NCBI GenBank assembly: GCA_009691135.1
Contig: SHVF01000009.1
Coordinates: 1 to 33,277 of the forward strand
Source: Candidatus Planktophila sp.
GTDB taxonomy: Bacteria > Actinomycetota > Actinomycetes > Nanopelagicales > Nanopelagicaceae
Length of the DNA: 33,277 nucleotides
Direction of reading: 5' to 3'
The translations under genes and the position numbers were made by a program. Shown in pieces: positions 1-7,946 of this stretch. Below the pieces are notes generated by a model that saw only the letters and a program-made list of their open reading frames with translations, was not told the DNA's origin and made no database searches. Within the stretch, counting starts at the first letter, position 1. Every line of letters begins with the position of its first letter.

Positions 1-1
1 T

Positions 2-709
2 AAATCAAAGCGTTTATGGGCACACCTTTGGGTTGTCTCGATGTTACTTAACGTTGTGCCTGGCGTGTTATTCGCTCTTGCCCAAACCGAAGTCACTTCA
101 ATTCTGGCGGGAATCATTAATGCAGTAACACCGCTCATGACTCTTCTTGCAATCATGGTTGTAACTCGCGAAGAAAAGCCTAAGTTTTATCAAGTGCTCG
201 GGATTGCTATTGGTTTTGTCGGAGTCTTAACTGTTTTGGGTGCCTGGAAAGGCCTTGGTGAGAATCCGCTATGGGCAATTTTAGTTTTACTGTTTGCCGT
301 TACTTGTTATGGATTTTCATTCCCGTACTCTCGCCGATTCATAATTCCTCACAAATTGCCACCTGAGTCAATCGCTGCGGCGCAAGTAACAACAGGAGCG
401 CTAACACTCTTGCCGTTCTATCTGTTTGATGGAATAACTGAAGATAATTATCGACCTGGACCGGTATTGGCAATGCTGGCACTAGGAATATTTGGTAGTG
501 GATTTGCATATATTTGGAATTTTAGAATCATGGAGCTCGCAGGAAGTGCGATCGCAAGCAGCGTTACCTATTTAACCCCAGTAGTTGCTGTAATAGTCGG
601 AATAATATTTTTGAAAGAGGATTTAATTTGGTATGAACCTGTCGGTGCGTTAATTGTTTTACTTGGGGCAGCGACAGGTCAAAATCGCATTAAATTCTCA
701 GAAAAGTAA
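2..709 (+). CDS. EamA/DMT-family transporter, 5'-truncated by window edge
   Basis: This is an inner-membrane carrier of the drug/metabolite transporter (EamA) superfamily; the substrate cannot be told from sequence. The reading frame is open to the first bases of the window, ahead of the first Met at 41, and those residues already read like a transmembrane segment, so the true start lies outside. What remains covers the end of the first EamA half (ALAQTEVTSILAGIINAVTPL, where the next helix packs) and a complete second half with about five hydrophobic helices, ending at TAA 707-709. The family is usually about 290-310 residues, so roughly a quarter is missing. The next gene follows after a 48-base gap. 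The family call is secure; the exported compound is unknown. Confidence 0.85.
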   Translation, partial: KSKRLWAHLWVVSMLLNVVPGVLFALAQTEVTSILAGIINAVTPLMTLLAIMVVTREEKPKFYQVLGIAIGFVGVLTVLGAWKGLGENPLWAILVLLFAVTCYGFSFPYSRRFIIPHKLPPESIAAAQVTTGALTLLPFYLFDGITEDNYRPGPVLAMLALGIFGSGFAYIWNFRIMELAGSAIASSVTYLTPVVAVIVGIIFLKEDLIWYEPVGALIVLLGAATGQNRIKFSEK

Positions 710-745
710 AAGGTGTCGCACCGCAGCAATAGGTTGAGACATCTG

Positions 746-751
746 GATAAT
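746..751 (+). promoter_or_regulatory. Candidate -10 box (GATAAT) for a leaderless transcript
   Basis: GATAAT differs from TATAAT at one base and ends exactly six bases before the ATG at 758. Transcription would therefore begin at or next to the A of the start codon. There is no Shine-Dalgarno sequence before this ATG. The spacing matches that seen before six other genes in this window. No conserved -35 element is visible. Confidence 0.5.
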
Positions 752-757
752 GTATAT

Positions 758-2605
758 ATGACCAAGAGAATTATTACCGTGGCAATTACGTCGATCGCAC
801 TCCTAGTCCCAGTTTCAGCACAGGGGGCGGTAACACTAATTGCAGCGCCAACCGCAACGACCGTAACTCTTACTCAAAAGACGATTACCTTGGTTCCACC
901 GGCCTCAAATTCTCCTGGCGCTTGGTCAATTGAATTTGATAATCCAAAAATTGCAACTGCTAATGGCTTAACGCTCACCTTACTTTCTGCAGGTACCTCA
1001 ATTATTAGATATGCCCAAGCCGCCTCTGGCGCTTACAACGCGGCTTCACGTTCCTCTCGTCTAACTGTCACACCTGGCATACCAACACTTGGTGAGTTTA
1101 AAGATCAAACAGTGGTTCTTTCAGCTGGTTCATTTAATCTCATCGCACCAACTAGCACATCTGATGGCGCTTGGAGTTTCCAATCACTTGATCAGAGCAT
1201 CGCAACTATCTCAGGGAATAAAGTTACGTTGCTCGATGGTGGCGAAGTGTCAATCAGGGCAACTCAGTCGCCAACTCTCAACTGGTTAACAACAAATGCA
1301 ACTATGAAGCTAACGGTAACTGCGCCGAGCCCAACAGTTGGAACATTTAGCGATATAACACTTTCCATTGATAGCGTTTCAAAAGTTGAGTTAATTCTGC
1401 CGGTATCTAACTCAAAAGGTTCTTGGACTTTAACCAGCGCAGATCCTTCTGTGGCATCAATTAATGGATTAACTGTCACGGCGCTTAAATCAGGTACAAC
1501 AAAGATCTCTGCCAAGCAGGCCCCATCTGGAGGTTATCGTTCAATTATTGTCACACTCAACGTCACAATTTTGGCAGTCGACCCAGTTGTAACTGCATCT
1601 GGTTTTCTTGATCGCACCGTAGAGATAATTCTTGGAACACCACAGCAGATCTCGCTACCAGCACCGGTATCAAACTCACCAGGTGTTTGGACATTTACAT
1701 CCTCCGATGCCGCGATTGCAACTATTAACGGCAACTCCTTAACCGCGCTAAAGCCAGGCAAAGTAACGGTGACTGCAGTGCAGGGCCCGGCGCTAAAATT
1801 TGGCGCGTCAAGGCCATTTACCATCTCAGTCTTTGTGAAGGGACGTCAGAGCCTGACCGCTCCTGCCAACGTTGAAAAGTTAGCAGGCGACCCAGATGTG
1901 GCGATCGCGTATCCAACTTCGCAATCAACTGGAAAGTGGAGCGCAACTTCGAGCGACCCAACGATTGCTGCGATAAATGGCAACGCAATCAAGTTAGGAA
2001 ATGCCGGCACCGCAACTATTATTTTGACGCAAGAAGCAACCGATAGCTGGATTGCAAGTTCTACAACCTACTCAGTCCGCGTAATTGGTGTTACGCCCAC
2101 CTTGGGCGCCTTTGCGCCATTCGAGATTTCAGTAGGCGAAAAATTAGCGACTGGTAAATCGCCGCTCTCTAACTCTGCTGGTAAATGGATTTACTCATCA
2201 TCTGATCCAAAAGTTGTGGCAGTGATCGATAATGTAATTACTGGAGTCGCAATTGGAAGCGCAACAATTTCTGCATATCAAGAGCCAGCTGGAAAATACG
2301 GTCAATCAAATACTTTACAGACAACAGTGACCGTAAAAGCCGCCTCTGTCGTAACTCCCACTCCGACACCATCACCAAGTGCATCTGCCAACCCAATAGC
2401 AGCGATAGCCCCAAAGGCGAGCGCATCTTTATCTAAGCGAATTATTTCAATCTACGCAGTTAATACGGGCAGCGCTTCAGTAATTGCAATGATCGATGCC
2501 AAGATTGTGAAAATCGGCAAGAACACTGTTACCCCAGGAAGTCGCAAAGTAAGCATATTTGTTGGTGGCCGACTAATTTATTCTCGAACTTTTACCGTTA
2601 AATAA
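758..2605 (+). CDS. Secreted protein with six bacterial Ig-like (BIG2-type) repeats
   Basis: The product is a 615-residue exported protein. An N-terminal signal peptide (MTKRIITVAITSIALLVPVS, cleavage near AQGA) is followed by six repeats of about 80-85 residues, at roughly 25-106, 107-187, 191-271, 275-358, 361-442 and 446-527. Each carries a version of P-x-SNSxGxW..SSDPxIAxINGN....LxxGxxxIxAxQ, the pattern of BIG2-type Ig-like domains. A Pro/Thr/Ser linker (533-545) leads to a C-terminal domain of about 60 residues without a recognised motif. No LPXTG anchor is visible. A role in adhesion or as a surface scaffold is usual for such proteins but is only inferred here. The frame is open back to a GTG at 713, but that would place 15 non-signal residues ahead of the signal peptide, so ATG 758 was chosen. 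Confidence 0.75.
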   Translation: MTKRIITVAITSIALLVPVSAQGAVTLIAAPTATTVTLTQKTITLVPPASNSPGAWSIEFDNPKIATANGLTLTLLSAGTSIIRYAQAASGAYNAASRSSRLTVTPGIPTLGEFKDQTVVLSAGSFNLIAPTSTSDGAWSFQSLDQSIATISGNKVTLLDGGEVSIRATQSPTLNWLTTNATMKLTVTAPSPTVGTFSDITLSIDSVSKVELILPVSNSKGSWTLTSADPSVASINGLTVTALKSGTTKISAKQAPSGGYRSIIVTLNVTILAVDPVVTASGFLDRTVEIILGTPQQISLPAPVSNSPGVWTFTSSDAAIATINGNSLTALKPGKVTVTAVQGPALKFGASRPFTISVFVKGRQSLTAPANVEKLAGDPDVAIAYPTSQSTGKWSATSSDPTIAAINGNAIKLGNAGTATIILTQEATDSWIASSTTYSVRVIGVTPTLGAFAPFEISVGEKLATGKSPLSNSAGKWIYSSSDPKVVAVIDNVITGVAIGSATISAYQEPAGKYGQSNTLQTTVTVKAASVVTPTPTPSPSASANPIAAIAPKASASLSKRIISIYAVNTGSASVIAMIDAKIVKIGKNTVTPGSRKVSIFVGGRLIYSRTFTVK

Positions 2606-2612
2606 CTTTAAT

Positions 2613-3800
2613 TTAGTCGATCTTCCAGCCAGCCTTAATTGGTCCAAGATCAACACCAGCCGCGGCGTGATTGCTTTCTTCACCTCGTGCCATCTGTGCG
2701 GCGTGAGCGCTGTTGTGCCAGCGCTCCTCGACTTTGCCGTATTTCCAGAGAAGTAAGGCGATACCCCATACAACAGCAAATGCTCCAACAATGAAATACC
2801 CCGCACTGTTCAAGTTAAATTCCAACGCGTAATCCCAGAAACCACCTGTTAAATTCAATTGTTGGGCAATGACCTGGCAAATCTCGAGGCCGCCAATAAA
2901 TAGCGCAACCGCAACAGAAAGACCAGTGATGATGATGTTGTAATAAACCTTGCGAACCGGTTTTGAAAACGCCCAACCATAGGCAAAGTTCATAAATGAA
3001 CCGTCAATTGTGTCAAGCAAGCTCATGCCGGCGGCGAAGAAAAATGGCAATGACAGAACCGCCCACCATGGGAGTCCAGCAATAACTGATGAACCAGCTA
3101 GTACGAGCAATCCAATTTCGGTTGCTGTATCGAAACCTAACCCAAAGAGAATACCAAGTGGATACATCTTCCAGCTCTTATCGATACGTCGTGCAATAGG
3201 ACCAAAGAAACGCATCAACAATCCGCGCGAATTAAGGTGCTTTTCAAGCTCTTCTTCGTTATATAAACCTTTGCGCATCTGTAAGAAGACGCCAACTATT
3301 GATACCAAAATAATTAGGTTTAAGATTGCAATTAACATCAAGAAAGTTCCTGAAACTGTTAGACCAATCAAACTGGTGTAATGATGCAGAGTTGAATCTT
3401 CATCTTTAAGTTGTGAACCAAGTGCCTTAATTCCGAAATTGAGAAGAATGGTGAGCGCTGCAACGACAGATGAATGTCCTAAAGAAAAAAAGAAACCAAC
3501 TGCTAATGGGCGTTGTCCTTCAGACATCAATTTACGCGTTGTGTTATCGATTGCGCTGATGTGATCGGCATCGAAGGCATGGCGCATACCTAAGGTGTAT
3601 GCCAGAACTGCTGTACCCCAACCAAAGAGTGTGCCGTCAGATAATTCGTAATTGCCACTGGTTGCTTGCCACATTAAAAACACTCCGGCAACGTGCAGGA
3701 AAAGGATGAAGCCAAACATCGCAGCCATACGCCGCCACTCATCGCGAGTTAGGCGATCGCGCAGGGGAATGCGCGCAGTTTCGGTAACAATCTTGTTCAT
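2613..3800 (-). CDS. nicT: Nickel/cobalt transporter, NiCoT (HoxN/NixA/NicT) family
   Basis: This is a secondary permease taking up Ni2+ or Co2+ across the cytoplasmic membrane. The NiCoT signature RHAFDADHI is present in the second hydrophobic segment, followed by LGFDTATEI and GMSLLDTIDGSFMNFAYGW, all diagnostic for the family. The protein is 395 residues with about eight hydrophobic helices and a charged loop in the middle (EEELEKHLNSRG). ATG 3800 is preferred because GGGAG (3805-3809) sits four bases upstream. The frame extends to 3851, but that extension (MPSCKSFASRNHPAG) runs through the inverted repeat at 3827-3843. The repeat fits a nickel-regulator box, which favours nickel as substrate. 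The 3' end lies 7 bp from the convergent Ig-repeat gene. Family certain, metal inferred. Confidence 0.9.
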   Translation of the reverse strand: MNKIVTETARIPLRDRLTRDEWRRMAAMFGFILFLHVAGVFLMWQATSGNYELSDGTLFGWGTAVLAYTLGMRHAFDADHISAIDNTTRKLMSEGQRPLAVGFFFSLGHSSVVAALTILLNFGIKALGSQLKDEDSTLHHYTSLIGLTVSGTFLMLIAILNLIILVSIVGVFLQMRKGLYNEEELEKHLNSRGLLMRFFGPIARRIDKSWKMYPLGILFGLGFDTATEIGLLVLAGSSVIAGLPWWAVLSLPFFFAAGMSLLDTIDGSFMNFAYGWAFSKPVRKVYYNIIITGLSVAVALFIGGLEICQVIAQQLNLTGGFWDYALEFNLNSAGYFIVGAFAVVWGIALLLWKYGKVEERWHNSAHAAQMARGEESNHAAAGVDLGPIKAGWKID

Positions 3801-3826
3801 GACACTCCCAGCGGGGTGATTCCTAG

Positions 3827-3843
3827 ATGCAAATGATTTGCAA
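3827..3843 (-). promoter_or_regulatory. Candidate Nur (nickel-responsive Fur-family) operator
   Basis: The plus strand reads ATGCAA-ATGAT-TTGCAA. It contains the perfect 7-1-7 palindrome TGCAAAT-G-ATTTGCA (3828-3842). The published Nur box of Streptomyces is tTGCaa-N5-ttGCAA, as recalled from the literature, and this site matches it at 11 of 12 defined positions. It lies 26-42 bases upstream of the nickel/cobalt permease start. A TANNNT hexamer for the same strand (TACCCT, complement at 3851-3856) would start transcription at the operator edge, where a bound repressor would block RNA polymerase. The palindrome is seen directly; the regulator is inferred. Confidence 0.6.
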
Positions 3844-4009
3844 GAGGGCAAGGGTAACCGAGGTCAGTTGAGCCTGTCCACGCGAAATTAGCCCCAGGCG
3901 TTTACTTTAAATTACGCACCTTCTCAAATCTTTGGGAGTAGTGTCTCGATCATTCCCCGAAGGCAATCGCAATATCAATAGTTGAACTACCCTGTCAGCG
4001 GAGGTATCA

Positions 4010-4963
4010 ATGAGCGAAGATGATGGCCAAGACGATCTCGTAACGGAGGAAATGCTCTGGGATCGAATTCCTGAAGTGTATGGCGCCGATCGCGCAAATA
4101 CTTATTACGAACTCTCTGCCCGGATCTTTGCTCGCGGTCAATATGATGAGGCGCTTGCGCTCGCCGAGACTGCACGAGATATTTTTTCAGAACTTGGTCA
4201 CACAGATTCCAGTGAAGGTTTAGCGCAGGCTTACTCTGCAATTGGCTACAACTTAAACCAGCTAAAGCGCATGGATGAAGCTGCTACAGCAATGAGCAAG
4301 GCAGTTGAAATTTTGCGTGAGAATAAATCACCACTGTCATTAGAGCTTGCCTGCACACTTGGCGAATGGTGGTATGCATCAAAGAATTTTGAAAAAGTTG
4401 TTGAGATTATGCACGAGTGTGCACAAGAACATTTAGTTGATGGCAATCAAATCGGTGCAGCTAATGATCTTCACCTACTTGGATGTGCTTATCGCGAGTT
4501 AAAACAGTTTGAATTAGCGATAACAACATTCAAAGAAGCGCGGCTAATTTTCAAGTCCGAAAAAGAAGTTATTCACGTAGCCCGTTGCGATCAGAAGATT
4601 GCATCTTGCTATGTTGAGCTTGGAGATGGTGAAAAAGCCATGGAAGCGGCGCGCAAAGCGATCGATGTCTTTGAGACCGGGCACGATCATCGCCGTGAAA
4701 CTTTTGCACTATTCGAATATGGCAAAGCAGAAGTTCTGGTTGGAAAATTAGAAGATGGTTTGCTGACCCTTGATGGAGTCCTTCAAATCATCTCTGAAGA
4801 TGAACCAAAGGACTTTGAACTCATAATTGATATCGAAACTCGAATGTCAACCATCCTTCGCGGCTTAGGTCGCATGGATGAGGCAAACGAGATTGACCGT
4901 CGGCTCATCGCGGTGCGTGAAGCGATGGAAAATGTGCCAGTCTCAGAAGATTTAGGCGACTAA
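4010..4963 (+). CDS. TPR-repeat protein of unknown partner
   Basis: The product is a 317-residue soluble protein without signal peptide or membrane segment. After an acidic N-terminus it is built of paired helices of the tetratricopeptide type; units such as ANTYYELSARIFARGQYDEALALAETARDIF, here quoted only in part (YYELSARIFARGQYDEALAL), recur at about 40-residue spacing to near residue 300. TPR arrays bind other proteins, so it is probably an adaptor; no catalytic motif is seen. ATG 4010 has a good Shine-Dalgarno, GGAGG at 4000-4004. The gene is transcribed alone, divergent from the nickel permease (209 bp between starts) and convergent with the RNA methyltransferase 10 bp downstream. The fold is confident; the function is not known. 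Confidence 0.75.
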   Translation: MSEDDGQDDLVTEEMLWDRIPEVYGADRANTYYELSARIFARGQYDEALALAETARDIFSELGHTDSSEGLAQAYSAIGYNLNQLKRMDEAATAMSKAVEILRENKSPLSLELACTLGEWWYASKNFEKVVEIMHECAQEHLVDGNQIGAANDLHLLGCAYRELKQFELAITTFKEARLIFKSEKEVIHVARCDQKIASCYVELGDGEKAMEAARKAIDVFETGHDHRRETFALFEYGKAEVLVGKLEDGLLTLDGVLQIISEDEPKDFELIIDIETRMSTILRGLGRMDEANEIDRRLIAVREAMENVPVSEDLGD

Positions 4964-4973
4964 ACCGCCGTTT

Positions 4974-5618
4974 TTATCTGGGTAGATGCTGCAAAGCCCA
5001 GTGGTACATCGCGATTGCGCCCGCCGCTGATGCGTTCATAGAACGCGTTGATCCGTATTGGTTTATTTCATATAAAACTTCACAGACCGCAATTCCTTCA
5101 TCAGACATACCTGCGCCCTCCTGGCCAAAGAGCAGAACGCAAGATTCGGGAAGCGCAGCACTTTCGATTTGCTTAGAAGATGGCACATTATCAATTCCAA
5201 TAATTGGCAAATTATTTGCTTTACACCAAATTGCAAAATCAGCGATTGTGGGGTGGTGCATTACCGTTAGATATCGATCAGTAACCATCGCACCGCGTTT
5301 GTTCCAATCGCGCTTTCCGACGATATGTACCGCGGAAACATTAAACGCATTAGCGGTTCTTACAACAGAACCAATATTTAAATCATGTTGCCAATTCTCA
5401 ATGGCTATCTGCAATTTATGTCGCTTGGTATTTAAGTCTGCAACAATTGCTTCGACTAACCAATATCTGTAATGATCTAAAACATTTCGGCGATCGCCAT
5501 TTTTAAGTAATTCAGGATCATATTGCGCACCGGTTGGCCATGGTTTTTCATGAGGCCCAACACCAACAACTGGAAAGAATTCTCCTGGTCCGATCGTGGC
5601 AGGTGTATTTATTTCCAT
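4974..5618 (-). CDS. SpoU/TrmH-family 2'-O-ribose RNA methyltransferase
   Basis: This 214-residue enzyme is predicted to use S-adenosylmethionine to methylate the 2'-hydroxyl of a ribose in tRNA or rRNA. All three SPOUT motifs are present in order: NIGSVVRTANAF (motif 1, catalytic Arg), LFGQEGAGMS (motif 2) and GSTRSMNASAAGAIAMYHW (motif 3, with the conserved NAS). Such knotted proteins act as dimers. The N-terminal ~65 residues (VVGVGPHEKPWPTGAQYDPE and following) are an extension seen in actinobacterial members as far as I recall. The target nucleotide cannot be read from the sequence, so no specific gene name is given. TAGAGT lies six bases before the ATG, which supports this start and a leaderless mRNA. 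Confidence 0.88.
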   Translation of the reverse strand: MEINTPATIGPGEFFPVVGVGPHEKPWPTGAQYDPELLKNGDRRNVLDHYRYWLVEAIVADLNTKRHKLQIAIENWQHDLNIGSVVRTANAFNVSAVHIVGKRDWNKRGAMVTDRYLTVMHHPTIADFAIWCKANNLPIIGIDNVPSSKQIESAALPESCVLLFGQEGAGMSDEGIAVCEVLYEINQYGSTRSMNASAAGAIAMYHWALQHLPR

Positions 5619-5624
5619 GTGCGC

Positions 5625-5630
5625 ACTCTA
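5625..5630 (-). promoter_or_regulatory. -10 box TAGAGT of the leaderless RNA-methyltransferase gene
   Basis: On the minus strand TAGAGT is followed by exactly six bases (GCGCAC) and then the ATG at 5618. The same hexamer at the same spacing precedes tilS and radA, so it is a recurring element rather than chance. Confidence 0.65.
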
Positions 5631-5674
5631 AACTTAAGATCACATAAACGCTAGAAAGGCTGAAATCTAAGGAT

Positions 5675-6865
5675 ATGAATAAGTTATTGGGGTTTAGTGC
5701 CATCTTGCTTTCGGCAAGTTTATTGGCGACCCCAAGTGCTACCGCCTCCGGTCCCGTTTCAGCCGCCAATGTATTCGGCCGTCTAGTAGCTGAGCCCGAG
5801 ATGGGAAACCCGTCAGTCTCGCTACTTGACCTAAGCACTGGAGAAATAGTTTTTGAGTCAAATGCCTACTCACAACGCAAACCAGCATCAACTATGAAAC
5901 TTTTATCTGCAGTGGCGATTCTGAAATATCTAGAGCCAGACAAATCATTTGTAACTACAGTCTCACTCGGAACGATGCCAGATTCTCTGGTAATAAATGG
6001 ATCCTATGATCCTTGGATTTCCATGGATCACAGGACTGCAACCAAGATGAATCGCACATCTTTCCCCAGGTTGGCATTCAATGGCCTTACTGCAGCTAAG
6101 AAAAATTCGGGTGGATCGGTTAAGAAATTAAAGGTTTACTACAACGAACTTTATTCCAATGAAGTTGCCACCTTTAAGGCGTTCTTTAAAAAACGTGGGG
6201 TCGCTGCCTCATTTATAAAAGTAACTGAGGAAAAGGCGATGAGCCTTTCTAGCGAACAAGTTGTTTATTCAACATCTCCAACTGTTAGAGAGATCATGAA
6301 TTGGTTTCTTCTCTGGAGTGATAACGCACTTTCTGAACGAATGGCTCGTCTAGCCGCAAAGGCATCTGGCAACGAGTTTAATGATAAAGGCGTCGCGATC
6401 ACATTTGCTACCTTGTTAAACGAAATGGGTATCGATCCATCAAAAATAATTGTTAAAGATGCGAGTGGTCTTTCACGAGAAAATAAAGTGACAGCAAATG
6501 TTTTGGTTCAGTTACTCTATAAAGTGCGATTAGATCCGTTACTATCGACTTTGATTGATGGGCTACCCGTAAGCGGTGAAACCGGCACATTGCAACGTCG
6601 GTATATCGAGACTGCCCCAGAAGCAGTTGGATTAGTTAAAGCAAAGACCGGAACACTAATCGGAACAGTTAGTTTGGCTGGTTATGTTCAATCGGGTGAA
6701 CGAGAGTATGCCTTTGCTGTTATTGCGGACAAAATCAAACGCACTAACGCAGCTAGCGATAAAGCACGCAAAACATTAGACCGTTATTTGGCAAAAATTG
6801 CCGCACCCTTATTAGCCCCGGCTGTTGATACAGCAACGGTTATTACTGATTTGCAAACACCTTAA
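5675..6865 (+). CDS. dacB: D-alanyl-D-alanine carboxypeptidase/endopeptidase, PBP4 (S13) family
   Basis: This penicillin-binding protein trims or cleaves peptidoglycan stem peptides outside the membrane. A signal peptide (MNKLLGFSAILLSASLLATP) precedes the mature domain. The three active-site motifs are clear: S72-T-M-K75 with the nucleophilic serine, S215-D-N217, and K324-T-G326. At 396 residues it is slightly shorter than many S13 enzymes, but no motif is missing. In mycobacteria a dacB gene sits close upstream of tilS; here several genes separate them. The start ATG 5675 has AAGGAT directly adjacent, too close for a normal Shine-Dalgarno; a weak -10 (AAATCT, 5663-5668) six bases upstream could make it leaderless. 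The last 23 bases overlap the convergent beta-propeller gene. Confidence 0.9.
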   Translation: MNKLLGFSAILLSASLLATPSATASGPVSAANVFGRLVAEPEMGNPSVSLLDLSTGEIVFESNAYSQRKPASTMKLLSAVAILKYLEPDKSFVTTVSLGTMPDSLVINGSYDPWISMDHRTATKMNRTSFPRLAFNGLTAAKKNSGGSVKKLKVYYNELYSNEVATFKAFFKKRGVAASFIKVTEEKAMSLSSEQVVYSTSPTVREIMNWFLLWSDNALSERMARLAAKASGNEFNDKGVAITFATLLNEMGIDPSKIIVKDASGLSRENKVTANVLVQLLYKVRLDPLLSTLIDGLPVSGETGTLQRRYIETAPEAVGLVKAKTGTLIGTVSLAGYVQSGEREYAFAVIADKIKRTNAASDKARKTLDRYLAKIAAPLLAPAVDTATVITDLQTP

Positions 6866-7922
6866 TTGATCCGCCATAACACGCCACCCAAGTTCTAGAT
6901 GTCTCCGAGTCATAAGTAACTCCAATCGGCTCGGTACAAACTTTAATATTTTGAATTACTTTCATATCTGAAGTTCTAACTTTAGACAGAGTCCCACTAC
7001 GAAAGTTCACGACGAATAGCGATGATCCATCAGATGAAATTGCCAGACTACGCGCAGATTTCCCTGTTGCCACTGTCTTAATTGCCTTATTGGCTTCTAA
7101 ATCCCAAGCGATTACTTTGCCTGAAATATTTAGAGTTACATAAAGTTTTGAATTATCGGGGGAAAGTTCAATCGCGCGCGGATTTGATCCAATTGGAATG
7201 TATGAAACTGAAAAATCTTCTAAAGCAATTCGATGAATACGGCTTCCACCCATTTCGGCAACGTAAGCAAATTTACTATCAGCCGAGACTGAGATACCTC
7301 GCGGATAGCGGCCGATCTTTATGGATTTAACAGTCTTTTGCGTTTCTACTGAAATTATTGTGACGGTATAGGAACACCAATTTGATACCAAAATGTATTT
7401 ATTATCTGGCGTAACCTTCACAACTTTTGGAACTGATCCAACTGGATAGACCGCATCAATTTTGTTGTTCTCTAAGTTTATCCGTGAAAGAAAGCTAGTG
7501 TCATAACCGGATGCTGGCGAGCAAGTATCGTGGCCTTCCTTGGTAAATCCCTTGCCATACATCGCATAATTAGTGAAGTAAAGGTATTTCCCATCCGGAG
7601 AAAATGCTCCCTCAACAGGTGCGCCTTTGTAGTTACCTGAGTATTTGGAATACCCAAACTTGGATAGTTCTACTGAATCTGGAACAGTTGACTTGAGTTC
7701 TAGAGAATTAGCATCGTAGATTGTGACGCTATGGTGATACATCATGTTGTGAGCACTGACTAAGCCGTTATTAGACGCTGAAACAGATTTTGGACTAATT
7801 ACACCGTTTATTGTGTCTAGAAAAACCATCTTGGTTTGATCGGTGCTGGCACTTACAGGAGAAGAAAGAGTTGCCAGAATTAAAACCACCGAAAACAGCA
7901 AACTCACTCTCTGGAACTTCAT
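6843..7922 (-). CDS. Secreted YVTN-type beta-propeller repeat protein
   Basis: This 359-residue exported protein has a signal peptide (MKFQRVSLLFSVVLILATLS, cleavage near VSA). The rest is a row of about 40-residue propeller blades with the YVTN/NHL pattern, for example VGSVPKVVKVTPDNKYILVS, IGRYPRGISVSADSKFAYVA, IGSNPRAIELSPDNSKLYVT and TGKSARSLAISSDGSSLFVV. Seven blades would close a ring. A few cysteines (CSPASG, NWCSYT, KVCTEP, VACYGG) could form disulfides. Such propellers bind proteins or ligands at the cell surface; no enzyme motif is seen and the role is unknown. The start codon lies in the loop of a 13-bp inverted repeat with no Shine-Dalgarno. The gene follows the small broken gene by 24 bp on the same strand and ends in a 23-bp overlap with dacB. 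Confidence 0.8.
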   Translation of the reverse strand: MKFQRVSLLFSVVLILATLSSPVSASTDQTKMVFLDTINGVISPKSVSASNNGLVSAHNMMYHHSVTIYDANSLELKSTVPDSVELSKFGYSKYSGNYKGAPVEGAFSPDGKYLYFTNYAMYGKGFTKEGHDTCSPASGYDTSFLSRINLENNKIDAVYPVGSVPKVVKVTPDNKYILVSNWCSYTVTIISVETQKTVKSIKIGRYPRGISVSADSKFAYVAEMGGSRIHRIALEDFSVSYIPIGSNPRAIELSPDNSKLYVTLNISGKVIAWDLEANKAIKTVATGKSARSLAISSDGSSLFVVNFRSGTLSKVRTSDMKVIQNIKVCTEPIGVTYDSETSRTWVACYGGSIKVFANQ

Positions 7923-7935
7923 AGAGAGTGAGTTT
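7900..7935 (-). repeat. 13-bp perfect inverted repeat around a start codon
   Basis: AAACTCACTCTCT (7900-7912) and its exact reverse complement AGAGAGTGAGTTT (7923-7935) flank a 10-base loop (7913-7922) that contains the ATG of the beta-propeller gene. In an mRNA arriving from the upstream small gene this would form a 13-bp hairpin with the start codon in its loop and the ribosome-landing region in its stem. A possible -10 (TAAACT, complement at 7931-7936) overlaps the outer arm. If that promoter is used, the 5' arm is not transcribed and the repeat could instead be an operator. Confidence 0.85.
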
Positions 7936-7946
7936 ACAGTTGAAAT

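Noticed and set aside
713-757. Longer N-terminus (GTG 713) for the Ig-repeat protein
   Set aside because: It places polar residues ahead of a good signal peptide and would begin before the GATAAT box that fits ATG 758.
3010-3381. 123-codon plus-strand frame opposite the nickel permease
   Set aside because: It is antisense to conserved transmembrane coding sequence and has no start signals.
3801-3851. Longer N-terminus (start 3851) for the nickel permease
   Set aside because: It would run through the palindromic operator; ATG 3800 has its own GGGAG site and a normal N-terminus.
3801-4009. Cobalamin riboswitch before the NiCoT gene
   Set aside because: Such permeases are often B12-regulated, but the conserved B12-box and its flanking helices are not seen and the region is short.
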